This document shows, one piece after another, positions 1-5,865 of a stretch of DNA of 12,069 bases. The stretch's first letter is position 1; each line of letters opens with the position of its first letter. A model generated the notes under the pieces. That model was not told the origin of the DNA. It was given only the letters and a program-made list of their open reading frames with translations, and searched no databases. A program made the translations under genes and the position numbers. Source of the stretch: Candidatus Omnitrophota bacterium (lineage in GTDB: Bacteria > Omnitrophota > Koll11 > Zapsychrales > Fredricksoniimonadaceae); contig JAHFGF010000031.1 in NCBI GenBank assembly GCA_023247595.1, forward strand, positions 1-12,069, given 5' to 3'.

Positions 1-179
1 TTACTGTAAGCATCCAACTCATGGACATGACCGGCGATATGTGACGCATAAAGCGACGCGTCAAACCGTTCAATCTTTTCAACCGCCGAACGGCCGTGCA
101 CGACGTTGGACCAAAACTGACGCTTATCAATTCCCGACGGGGAAATGATACCTAAACCTGTAATCGCGATTTTATCCAT
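1..179 (-). CDS. Beta-ketoacyl synthase, N-terminal fragment (second KS of a pair)
   Basis: This is the first 59 codons of a ketosynthase; the rest lies beyond the window. It starts at the ATG at 179-177, behind an AAGGAG ribosome binding site six bases upstream. The protein opens MDKIAITGLGIISPSG, the usual first strand and glycine loop of condensing enzymes, and continues with a conserved ERFDASLYASHIAG stretch that aligns with FDVSLFNTKIAAQV in the ketosynthase just upstream. It is therefore a thiolase-fold condensing enzyme that would join acyl and malonyl units on a carrier protein. The Cys-His-His active site is outside the window. I cannot say whether it is an active KS or a chain-length-factor (KS-beta) partner. 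A tandem KS pair is typical of type II polyketide synthases, but duplicated FabF genes in fatty-acid-like clusters would look the same. Confidence 0.9.
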   Translation of the reverse strand, partial: MDKIAITGLGIISPSGIDKRQFWSNVVHGRSAVEKIERFDASLYASHIAGHVHELDAYS

Positions 180-185
180 TTAAAA

Positions 186-191
186 CTCCTT
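186..191 (-). promoter_or_regulatory. Shine-Dalgarno site of the second ketosynthase
   Basis: AAGGAG on the minus strand, six bases before the ATG at 179. It fixes the start of the truncated ketosynthase and separates it from the heptamer fold-back element just upstream. Confidence 0.75.
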
Positions 192-199
192 AACGATGT

Positions 200-268
200 G
201 GATAGTTGATGGGTGACAGTTGATAGTAACCTTTAATTTTACTATCTCCAATCAACCATCCCCCATCT
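200..268. repeat. Heptamer fold-back element 1 (TGATAGT type)
   Basis: On the plus strand the left arm reads as consecutive 7-mers GGATAGT, TGATGGG, TGACAGT and TGATAGT (200-227). After an AT-rich loop the right arm holds ACTATCT, CCAATCA, ACCATCC and CCCATCT (241-268). The reverse complement of the right arm matches the left arm at about 21 of 29 positions without gaps, so the transcript could fold into an imperfect hairpin. It lies in the 102-bp gap between the two ketosynthase genes. There is no T-run typical of a strong terminator. It shares its design, but not its sequence, with four other elements here. Confidence 0.7.
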
Positions 269-281
269 CCTCTCAATCTTC

Positions 282-1547
282 TTACCCCTTAAATCTCTCC
301 AAAACCATCGCGGAATGAATCCCGGAAAAACCGCTGCTGGTTTTTAAAATACTGTCGACTTTTTTGGCGCGGGCTTGATTAGGAATATAATCCAAATCAC
401 AGGCCGGATCTTTTACTTCCTGATTAATCGTCGGTGGTAAAATGCCGCGTTCAAATATCATCGAACTTAACGCAAGCTCAATGCCGTTTGCGCCGGCCAA
501 AGGATGACCAATCATGGATTTAACAGAACTAATCGGAATTTTGTAGGCCATATCACCCAAAGCCATCTTGTACGCGCTTGTCTCAAACACATCGTTCTGA
601 CGCGTCGAGGATCCATGCGCGTTAACATAACTTAATTCAGATGGCTTAATCCCCGCTTCCTGCATCGCAAGGATAATTGAATCCGCCATCGCGTCACCTT
701 CCGGCGGAAGATCAGTCATATGAAAAGCATTGCAGGTCGTTCCGAATCCTTTGATCTCGCAATAAATGCGTGCCCCGCGTTTGAGCGCGTGCTCAAGCTC
801 TTCAACAATTAAAAGCCCAGCGCCTTCGGAAATGACAAACCCGTTGCGTTTCAGGTCGAAAGGGCGCGACGCCTTTTGAGGAAATTCATTATGAACTGAC
901 AAAACGTTCACCGTATCAAAAGCGCCAAACGTGATCGGCGTAATCGGCGCTTCGCTGGCGCCGGAGATCATGATATCCACGTCCCCATTTTGGATGGATT
1001 CAAACGAAAACCCGACGGAATCGGTTCCTGCGGTGCATCCGGTTGAGATTGTATTGCAAACACCCATTAAGCCATACTTAGCAGATATTTCACTCGAAGG
1101 AGTGTTAAACATGGCCGCGTCATATAAATCAGGACGAACCAAAGCCGGATTGATTGGTTTTGTTCCGCTATCAGTCACGAGCGCGAATTCTTCTTCCATG
1201 TATTTGGTTCCGCAAATGGCATTCGCCAACGAAACACCTATGCGTTCTTTGTCTATTTTATTTAAATTCAATTTTGAATCTTCCAGCGCCATACGCGCGG
1301 CCACGAGCGCAAACTGCACGTAACGGTCCATGCGCATCGATTCTTCCCAAGTGAGACCTAACTGAACCGGGTCAAAATCAGTGACCTGGGCGGCGATCTT
1401 GGTGTTAAACAGAGACACATCAAATTCCGTGACACGGCGGATTGCGGAAACGCCGCTAATCATGGCTTTATAACACGCTTCATTTCCAATGCCGTTCGGA
1501 GAAACGATCCCGACGCCAGTTATTACGACTCTACGCTTTTTATTCAT
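282..1547 (-). CDS. Beta-ketoacyl synthase, FabF / type II PKS KS-alpha-like
   Basis: A full-length 421-residue condensing enzyme of the KAS II / type II polyketide synthase class, which performs decarboxylative Claisen condensation on carrier-protein-bound chains. The nucleophile is Cys171 in STGCTAGTDSVG. The two histidines are His311 in NAHGSSTRQND and His348 in SMIGHPLAGANG, and Lys343 is also kept, so the catalytic set is complete. The wording around these sites (STGCTAG rather than TACATG; HGSSTRQNDVFETSAYK; RPFDLKRNGFVISEG) recalls KS-alpha subunits of aromatic type II PKSs more than housekeeping FabF. This is recognition by eye, not a phylogeny. The start at 1547 has a good GAGGAGA site at 1550-1556. 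The next gene is a second ketosynthase, which fits a KS-alpha/KS-beta arrangement. No acyl carrier protein is visible in the window. Confidence 0.93.
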   Translation of the reverse strand: MNKKRRVVITGVGIVSPNGIGNEACYKAMISGVSAIRRVTEFDVSLFNTKIAAQVTDFDPVQLGLTWEESMRMDRYVQFALVAARMALEDSKLNLNKIDKERIGVSLANAICGTKYMEEEFALVTDSGTKPINPALVRPDLYDAAMFNTPSSEISAKYGLMGVCNTISTGCTAGTDSVGFSFESIQNGDVDIMISGASEAPITPITFGAFDTVNVLSVHNEFPQKASRPFDLKRNGFVISEGAGLLIVEELEHALKRGARIYCEIKGFGTTCNAFHMTDLPPEGDAMADSIILAMQEAGIKPSELSYVNAHGSSTRQNDVFETSAYKMALGDMAYKIPISSVKSMIGHPLAGANGIELALSSMIFERGILPPTINQEVKDPACDLDYIPNQARAKKVDSILKTSSGFSGIHSAMVLERFKG

Positions 1548-1549
1548 AC

Positions 1550-1556
1550 TCTCCTC
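1550..1556 (-). promoter_or_regulatory. Shine-Dalgarno site of the KS-alpha-like gene
   Basis: GAGGAGA on the minus strand, two to three bases before the ATG at 1547; the core GGAG is about four bases away. It supports the chosen start and lies just downstream of heptamer element 2. Confidence 0.65.
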
Positions 1557-1563
1557 AAAATAA

Positions 1564-1640
1564 GTAAGGAGTAGGTAGTAAGCAGTATGTAGAAAGCGTT
1601 AACGTCTTCTACTTACTGCCTACTGTTTACTGCCTACTTA
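1564..1640. repeat. Heptamer fold-back element 2 (GTAGGCA type)
   Basis: Strict 7-bp phase on the plus strand: GTAAGGA, GTAGGTA, GTAAGCA, GTATGTA, GAAAGCG from 1564, a TTAACGT turn at 1599-1605, then CTTCTAC, TTACTGC, CTACTGT, TTACTGC, CTACTTA to 1640. The last five are near reverse complements of the first group, so the element folds on itself, with the right arm one unit longer. It fills most of the 90-bp gap between the NTF2-like gene and the ketosynthase. Its last three bases form the stop codon of the NTF2-like gene, so an insertion may have supplied that stop. Confidence 0.8.
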
Positions 1641-2111
1641 ATGTTTTAATGTCTCTTCCATTAAATTATTATGCGATCCAATGACCACCCAACGCTCCGG
1701 CTGTTTCTGCCAGGTCATAGTATACCGACGGATGACACGTTTGCCGCCTTCGGCGTTGACTTCAACGGTGAAAATCAAATATTGCACAATGGCAATGTCG
1801 CCATGCAGCTTCATATTGATCGGTCTAAGTTCCGCGATCGCAATATTCGTGCTCTGCGTCCAAAAACCTACCCATTTCTCAAGCCAGGGACGGTCAACTG
1901 GAATTGGACTTTCATGACCATATCCAATCATCTGCGGATGAATATATTTAATGAATTCATCGACTTTTTTGGTAATCAAAAGGTCCCAATGTTCGTCGAT
2001 GCATTTCCACACATCAAGCTGAGCTTGATTCCAAAATTCAGGAACCCACGACGTTCTTTTAAATCCCAACTCCTGAGCCGATTTGCCAGAGATTTCATAA
2101 GTTACTTTCAT
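1638..2111 (-). CDS. NTF2-like / SnoaL-type cone-fold protein
   Basis: A 157-residue protein of the nuclear transport factor 2 superfamily (SnoaL-like / DUF4440 type). Visible signs are an N-terminal helix with WKCIDEHWDLLITKKVDEFIKYIHPQ (about 35-60), then alternating strands ending in RRYTMTWQKQPERWVVIGSHNN (about 128-149), the typical last two strands of this cone-shaped fold. These proteins act as polyketide cyclases, ketosteroid-isomerase-like enzymes, or small-molecule binders; catalytic residues vary too much to assign one here. It lies directly upstream of the KS-alpha-like gene, so a role in folding or isomerising the ketosynthase product is possible but inferred. A GGAG site lies about five bases before the ATG. 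Its stop codon falls inside heptamer element 2, so the last residues may have been altered by that element. Confidence 0.75.
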   Translation of the reverse strand: MKVTYEISGKSAQELGFKRTSWVPEFWNQAQLDVWKCIDEHWDLLITKKVDEFIKYIHPQMIGYGHESPIPVDRPWLEKWVGFWTQSTNIAIAELRPINMKLHGDIAIVQYLIFTVEVNAEGGKRVIRRYTMTWQKQPERWVVIGSHNNLMEETLKH

Positions 2112-2127
2112 ATCAACTCCAGTTAAA

Positions 2128-2514
2128 TTATTTAATAAACCTAAGCGTTAGCGGATATCGAAACGACTTGCCTTCATTGGTCTGAATGCTGGCCATAATT
2201 ACCCATACAAGTTCTAAAATAGCCAGCAACCCTAACAAAACAAATCCAATTAAAAGCAAAACCAGAACCCAAGAAATAATGATCCAAATTCCCATAGATA
2301 TTTGAAAATTGACACTTTCTTTCCCCTGTTCATCGACGAACAAGGACACGTCTTTTTTCATCTGCCAGACGATTAGCGGGGCAATGATGGAACCAAACGG
2401 AATGATAAATCCAATCAAACTGGATAAATGACAAAACATCCCCCACTTACGGCTTTCGGAATCAACCACGAGTTTGGCATCAACCACTTTTGGATTTTGA
2501 AACTCTTCGGACAT
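2128..2514 (-). CDS. DUF4870 family membrane protein
   Basis: A 128-residue integral membrane protein. The family hallmark is clear: CHLSSLIGFIIPFGSIIAPLIVW (about 28-50), followed by a polar segment with FVDEQGKESVNFQIS (about 59-73), then a long hydrophobic stretch (about 74-108) that can hold two helices. This is the DUF4870 / Tic20-like pattern; no biochemical role is established for most members. It starts at the ATG at 2514 with a GGGGAG site four bases upstream. It sits between the ketopantoate-reductase-like gene and the NTF2-like gene in the same direction, with only 16 bases to the latter. Whether it takes part in the neighbouring biosynthesis or is a general membrane protein cannot be told. 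Confidence 0.85.
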   Translation of the reverse strand: MSEEFQNPKVVDAKLVVDSESRKWGMFCHLSSLIGFIIPFGSIIAPLIVWQMKKDVSLFVDEQGKESVNFQISMGIWIIISWVLVLLLIGFVLLGLLAILELVWVIMASIQTNEGKSFRYPLTLRFIK

Positions 2515-2562
2515 TTAACTCCCCAAAATAATTTAACTCTTTAAGACAGCAATACTCAAAAG

Positions 2563-3570
2563 CTATAAAACTGTTTTCGACAAAAATCTTCTCTTGATTT
2601 CTTCGGGATCAAAAAATCTTCCAGTCCGTTCAACTTCATGGACCATCTCAACGACACTTTCATTAAGCGGCACCGATGTCCTGAAGTGGCTCGCCAATTG
2701 AACAACTTCACCATTGATAAAATCAATCTCGCTTGTTTTTCCTCGAAGGATACTTTGCAAAATGGAACCGTACAGCGGCTCTTTGCTCAAATTTGTTAAC
2801 ACCTTTTGTATGACGCCAGCGCCCTGATCAAGCGGCATGGCTGACAAACCCAAAGTTCGTTCTTTCGGAAAATCAGGAAGCGACACCAATTCAATGTTGG
2901 CCGACTGAATAATGGCAATGCCTTCTTTCAACAGCATCAAACTCAAACGGCATAAATCCAAATCCGCAAACGTCTCCTGCATCGACTTCCCTGTTAACGC
3001 GGGAATGCAGTTATTGAAATTGATAAACAGCTTAAGCCATTTCATCCCCATGATGTCATTGACGACCGTAACCGAAAAGGCCTTAGAAAGGATATCTGCA
3101 ACGTCGTGAACCGACGGGTCATTGGGCACATATGGTTTACCAATAATCCACGGGCCTTCAAAATTAAATGTCACTTCACCTGGACGGACATAGGTTGAAC
3201 CAAACATGACAATACTGCTGATGATTTTATCCCGGTCGAAATGACCGCTTAAAATATTATCAGCCTGAACACCGTTTTGAGAGGTCACAACCAAACCCTC
3301 TTCTAAAAATTCGGCATTCTCTTGATAGGCCTCTTCCATGTCCTGCGTTTTTACGGTAAAGATAACAAGATCATACGGCCTATCCATTTTTGTTAACGCG
3401 CGAACCTTGAGGCATTCCTCGCCGCGTATGCCTTTGGTTTTAAGTCCGCCGCGATTAATAGCCTCGACCTGATCTTTGCGTCCAATCAAGGTCACGTCTT
3501 CGCCGGACTTAGCCAAATATCCCGCGACAACAGATCCAATCGCGCCAGCGCCGATAACTGCAATCTTCAT
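2563..3570 (-). CDS. Ketopantoate reductase family (PanE/ApbA) oxidoreductase
   Basis: A 335-residue NADP(H)-dependent 2-oxoacid reductase of the PanE/ApbA family. The N-terminal Rossmann domain opens IGAGAIGSVVAGYLA (6-20). Asn99 in TSQNGV matches the conserved active-site Asn. The C-terminal helical domain begins around KWLKLFIN, where Lys180 and Asn184 match the catalytic Lys and substrate-binding Asn of PanE. SEIDFINGEVV (280-290) is the family's C-terminal signature. All key residues appear present, so it should be active. In E. coli the enzyme makes pantoate for coenzyme A, but the family is broad, and no other pantothenate gene is near. In this neighbourhood it could reduce another keto group; that is inference. 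It starts 18 bases after the PCP_red gene stops, with a weak GGTGG site. Confidence 0.88.
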   Translation of the reverse strand: MKIAVIGAGAIGSVVAGYLAKSGEDVTLIGRKDQVEAINRGGLKTKGIRGEECLKVRALTKMDRPYDLVIFTVKTQDMEEAYQENAEFLEEGLVVTSQNGVQADNILSGHFDRDKIISSIVMFGSTYVRPGEVTFNFEGPWIIGKPYVPNDPSVHDVADILSKAFSVTVVNDIMGMKWLKLFINFNNCIPALTGKSMQETFADLDLCRLSLMLLKEGIAIIQSANIELVSLPDFPKERTLGLSAMPLDQGAGVIQKVLTNLSKEPLYGSILQSILRGKTSEIDFINGEVVQLASHFRTSVPLNESVVEMVHEVERTGRFFDPEEIKRRFLSKTVL

Positions 3571-3588
3571 AAAACCACCAAAAAATTC

Positions 3589-3861
3589 CTACGACTCATA
3601 GCTTTTGTATTCCAACTTGACTTCATCCATGATGGACACCATTAAACTATAAAAAGCCTTGGGCACTTCAGAAAGAAAAGCCTGGGATAAATCACGTTCT
3701 TCAATTTGCGAAGCCCCACGGGACTTGGCATTTAATTCCGCTTTTTTGCAAACAACTTGACGCGCGATTTCCCGATGAAAAATGGGAATCCGCGTTAACA
3801 TTTTATTGTATTTCTCAAGAGCCACCGGCTCCCATTTAATTTCGGTTTGTGTGTGAGGCAT
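3589..3861 (-). CDS. Stand-alone PCP_red domain protein
   Basis: A 90-residue protein consisting almost entirely of the small helical domain found at the C-terminus of the light-independent protochlorophyllide reductase B subunit (PCP_red). Recognised from the opening W-P-A-L pattern followed by RIPIFHREIARQ (24-35) and a later acidic helix start IEERDLSQAF (53-62); family members typically show a similar arginine/proline/aromatic core. It has no cysteine cluster or catalytic motif of its own. In the reductase this domain contributes to the substrate site; free-standing copies have no firm function. It lies directly downstream of a BchE-type B12/radical SAM gene. No bchN, bchL or other chlorophyll gene is present, so chlorophyll synthesis is not implied. 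It may be a small partner of the radical SAM enzyme. AAAGGAAG at 3867-3874 is a strong ribosome binding site five bases before the ATG. Confidence 0.75.
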   Translation of the reverse strand: MPHTQTEIKWEPVALEKYNKMLTRIPIFHREIARQVVCKKAELNAKSRGASQIEERDLSQAFLSEVPKAFYSLMVSIMDEVKLEYKSYES

Positions 3862-3866
3862 ATGCG

Positions 3867-3874
3867 CTTCCTTT
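3867..3874 (-). promoter_or_regulatory. Shine-Dalgarno site of the PCP_red gene
   Basis: AAAGGAAG on the minus strand, five bases before the ATG at 3861. It confirms the start of this short gene and lies just downstream of heptamer element 3. Confidence 0.7.
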
Positions 3875-3886
3875 AACTTAGGGTTG

Positions 3887-3935
3887 TACGTGGTACGTGT
3901 TACGTGTTACGTACCACATATCACGTACCACGTTA
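3887..3935. repeat. Heptamer fold-back element 3 (TACGTGT type)
   Basis: Seven consecutive 7-mers in unbroken phase: TACGTGG, TACGTGT, TACGTGT, TACGTAC, CACATAT, CACGTAC, CACGTTA. The first half is the inverse of the second. The best arm is a perfect 12-bp inverted repeat, ACGTGGTACGTG (3888-3899) against CACGTACCACGT (3922-3933), with a 22-bp loop that can itself pair partly. It fills most of the 76-bp gap between the radical SAM gene, which stops 3 bp away at 3938, and the PCP_red gene. It has no T-run after it in the direction of transcription. Confidence 0.88.
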
Positions 3936-3937
3936 AA

Positions 3938-5410
3938 TTATTTCACCATCGCAGGAACCCGTGAATTGGCTTCCCATTTGGAAATGTTGCTCATAAAATC
4001 CTTCACGCACAATTTGACGCGGATATCGTAATCGCTGTCCATGATGCGGTGGATGCGTTCCGGTTTGGAATAATACTCGCGCATGCACCACGAACCCAAA
4101 CGCCCGACATCTTCGACCGATAGAAAATCCGTCGGAATAACCGGATGCTGAAAATCCCAATCCTTCAAATTAATTTTATCAGGATCGATCCAGCCTTCTT
4201 TGATGGCATAACGCCAATCCGGTGAATTCGGGACGGGCGTTAAATAATCCAATGCAAAAACGTCAGGGTCGATCTGATCAGCGACGCGCAGGCGTTCCTT
4301 GATTTTCTCTTCGGTATCTTCACGCAGGCCGATAAGAACCGTACCAACGGTACCAATATTCTGCGCGCGCAGGATTTCGATGGTCCTTTTGATCTGATCC
4401 ATGGTGACACCTTTACCGCTTTTGACCAATTGCGCGTCGGATTCAACCTCGACGCCGGTCAAGGCCATGAATAAACCGGCCTTGCGCATCAAAGGCAGAA
4501 TATCCTGCTGCGATATCCATTGATCGGCCCGGCCTAAACAGACCCAGCCAATATTATTTCCGCGCTTAAGCTTTTCTTCGCAAAATTCAATCATGGCCTT
4601 GGTATCGCTGTTAAAGGCGTCATCCTGCATAACAACGGTTACAACACCGTATTGTTTTTCCAAAATATCTAATTCATCAACGATGCGCTTACCGCTTAAC
4701 CCGCGCCACGACGTAAAATCTTGAGCAGCGGTACGACTGTCATAAAGCGCCCACTCATAACAAAAATGGCATTTGCCCGGGCAGCCGCGGGATGTCATCA
4801 ATTCCGCGAACGGCTTCCAATAAGTATGTCCGACATATTTTTCCATGGGAAAAAGATCGTACGCAGGCATGGGAAGGACGTTAAGATCAGGAATCAAACT
4901 GCGATGAGGCCCAACAATAATAGTTGACGTATCCCGACGGGAAACAAGCCCATGGATATCGCGCATGTCTTTCTTTTTGTCTTTGAGATTATTCAAAAGT
5001 TCTTCAAGCGTAATTTCTGCTTCCCCTATTAAAATATAATCGATAGACGGGTTAAGCCTCATCTGGCGTTCATAATCCGCTGAATACCAAAGACCGCTGG
5101 CAACGGTAATGACCTGCGGCATTTTTGCTTTGATCAGACGCAAAGCCTCATTGAAATACCAAATGACCGCGGCTCCGCAGGTTGAAAAAAGTTGGTCGCC
5201 GACAAAAACCATATCAGGCTTGCTGGCCGCAACAGCGTCCATCATTTTGTCCCAGTCATAATCCAGCGCGCGGCAGTCTAATGCCTCAACTGTCGCGATA
5301 CCTTTGGTACGAACATACGCAGCTGCCTGCGCATGCATTTGATTCGCAGCCTTATGAAGCCCATGCGAATCCCAAGCCTTAATCGGTGGTGTTAGAAATA
5401 AGATTTTCAT
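3938..5410 (-). CDS. B12-binding radical SAM enzyme, BchE-like
   Basis: A 490-residue enzyme with an N-terminal cobalamin-binding-type Rossmann domain (about 1-140, starting MKILFLTPPIKAW) and a radical SAM core. The [4Fe-4S] motif is C210-PGK-C214-HF-C217, preceded by TSRG, the classic CxxxCxxC. The domain order and the LTPP opening match the BchE / HpnJ / oxidative-cyclase-like group, which acts on ring or lipid carbons via a 5'-deoxyadenosyl radical or methyl transfer. The classical DxHxxG cobalamin motif is not seen; this group often lacks it. The C-terminal part (about 420-490) is helical with no extra cysteine cluster. Its start overlaps the stop of the upstream membrane-protein gene by four bases (ATGA), and AGGAGA lies seven bases before it, so the two are probably co-translated. 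The substrate is unknown; downstream PCP_red and ketosynthase genes hint at a lipid, polyketide or tetrapyrrole-like product. Confidence 0.92.
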   Translation of the reverse strand: MKILFLTPPIKAWDSHGLHKAANQMHAQAAAYVRTKGIATVEALDCRALDYDWDKMMDAVAASKPDMVFVGDQLFSTCGAAVIWYFNEALRLIKAKMPQVITVASGLWYSADYERQMRLNPSIDYILIGEAEITLEELLNNLKDKKKDMRDIHGLVSRRDTSTIIVGPHRSLIPDLNVLPMPAYDLFPMEKYVGHTYWKPFAELMTSRGCPGKCHFCYEWALYDSRTAAQDFTSWRGLSGKRIVDELDILEKQYGVVTVVMQDDAFNSDTKAMIEFCEEKLKRGNNIGWVCLGRADQWISQQDILPLMRKAGLFMALTGVEVESDAQLVKSGKGVTMDQIKRTIEILRAQNIGTVGTVLIGLREDTEEKIKERLRVADQIDPDVFALDYLTPVPNSPDWRYAIKEGWIDPDKINLKDWDFQHPVIPTDFLSVEDVGRLGSWCMREYYSKPERIHRIMDSDYDIRVKLCVKDFMSNISKWEANSRVPAMVK

Positions 5411-5784
5411 AATTTTGTCTCCTGTTTCCTAGTATTTTCTGATTTAAACTGGTATATCAACGGTAAGACCATACAAATAATACAAAACACAACCCAAATT
5501 CCATCCACAATATTAGGATTACGATTTAGCATTATAAAAAATCCAAGTATCAATATAAGCATTGAAACAATTGGAGTCGCAAAAATTGCCCAATTTTTAT
5601 TCATAAAAAGGCCTATCGATAAACTTAACGATCCAATTGGTATAATCAAAAATAAAAGCATAAAATACGCATTCGGTCCTTTTGATAAAATAGGGATAAT
5701 CATCATGAGTGATCCCACTAATCCAAGTAGACCCATTATGAATTGGAGAATTCCAGGAATTATGAGTAGCGCTTTATTTTTCAT
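5407..5784 (-). CDS. Small four-helix membrane protein of unknown function
   Basis: A 125-residue hydrophobic protein I do not recognise. Four likely membrane helices are visible at about 4-32, 39-60, 65-86 and 95-113, with a basic N-terminus (MKNK) and a charged C-terminal tail (KSENTRKQETKL). There are no conserved catalytic motifs. The gene is clearly richer in A and T than its neighbours, and it has no clear ribosome binding site before the ATG at 5784, where the upstream sequence is nearly all A and T. Its stop overlaps the start of the radical SAM gene by four bases, suggesting translational coupling, but this may simply reflect local compaction. It could be a recent arrival in the operon. 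Confidence 0.7.
   Translation of the reverse strand: MKNKALLIIPGILQFIMGLLGLVGSLMMIIPILSKGPNAYFMLLFLIIPIGSLSLSIGLFMNKNWAIFATPIVSMLILILGFFIMLNRNPNIVDGIWVVFCIICMVLPLIYQFKSENTRKQETKL
5418..5423 (-). promoter_or_regulatory. Shine-Dalgarno site of the radical SAM gene
   Basis: AGGAGA on the minus strand, seven bases before the ATG at 5410. It lies inside the end of the upstream membrane-protein gene, which supports the ATGA overlap and fixes the radical SAM start. Confidence 0.75.
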
Positions 5785-5828
5785 TCAAATTTTTTTAAAT
5801 AAAAGTTTAGTTTTTGTGATCAAATACG

Positions 5829-5844
5829 TCAGTAAATATACTGA
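5829..5844. other. Short perfect hairpin in an AT-rich gap
   Basis: TCAGTA-AATA-TACTGA, a six-pair stem with a four-base loop, in the 81-bp AT-rich gap after the aldehyde dehydrogenase stop at 5866. It could be a weak transcription or processing signal. The following bases on the minus strand do not form an immediate U-run, so a classical terminator is not supported. The gap could also hold a promoter for the downstream genes, but no good -35/-10 pair is seen. Confidence 0.3.
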
Positions 5845-5865
5845 TAATACATTAAGTCGATTTAG

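Noticed and set aside
931..1323. Plus-strand open frame of 130 codons
   Set aside because: It lies wholly within the ketosynthase gene, whose motifs are clear; the plus-strand product resembles no family.
1671..2126. Plus-strand open frame of 151 codons
   Set aside because: It is antisense to the NTF2-like gene and has no recognisable domain or ribosome binding site.
3589..5410. Chlorophyll or bacteriochlorophyll biosynthesis locus
   Set aside because: Only a BchE-like radical SAM enzyme and a PCP_red domain are present; no magnesium chelatase, bchL/N/B or other pathway genes are seen.
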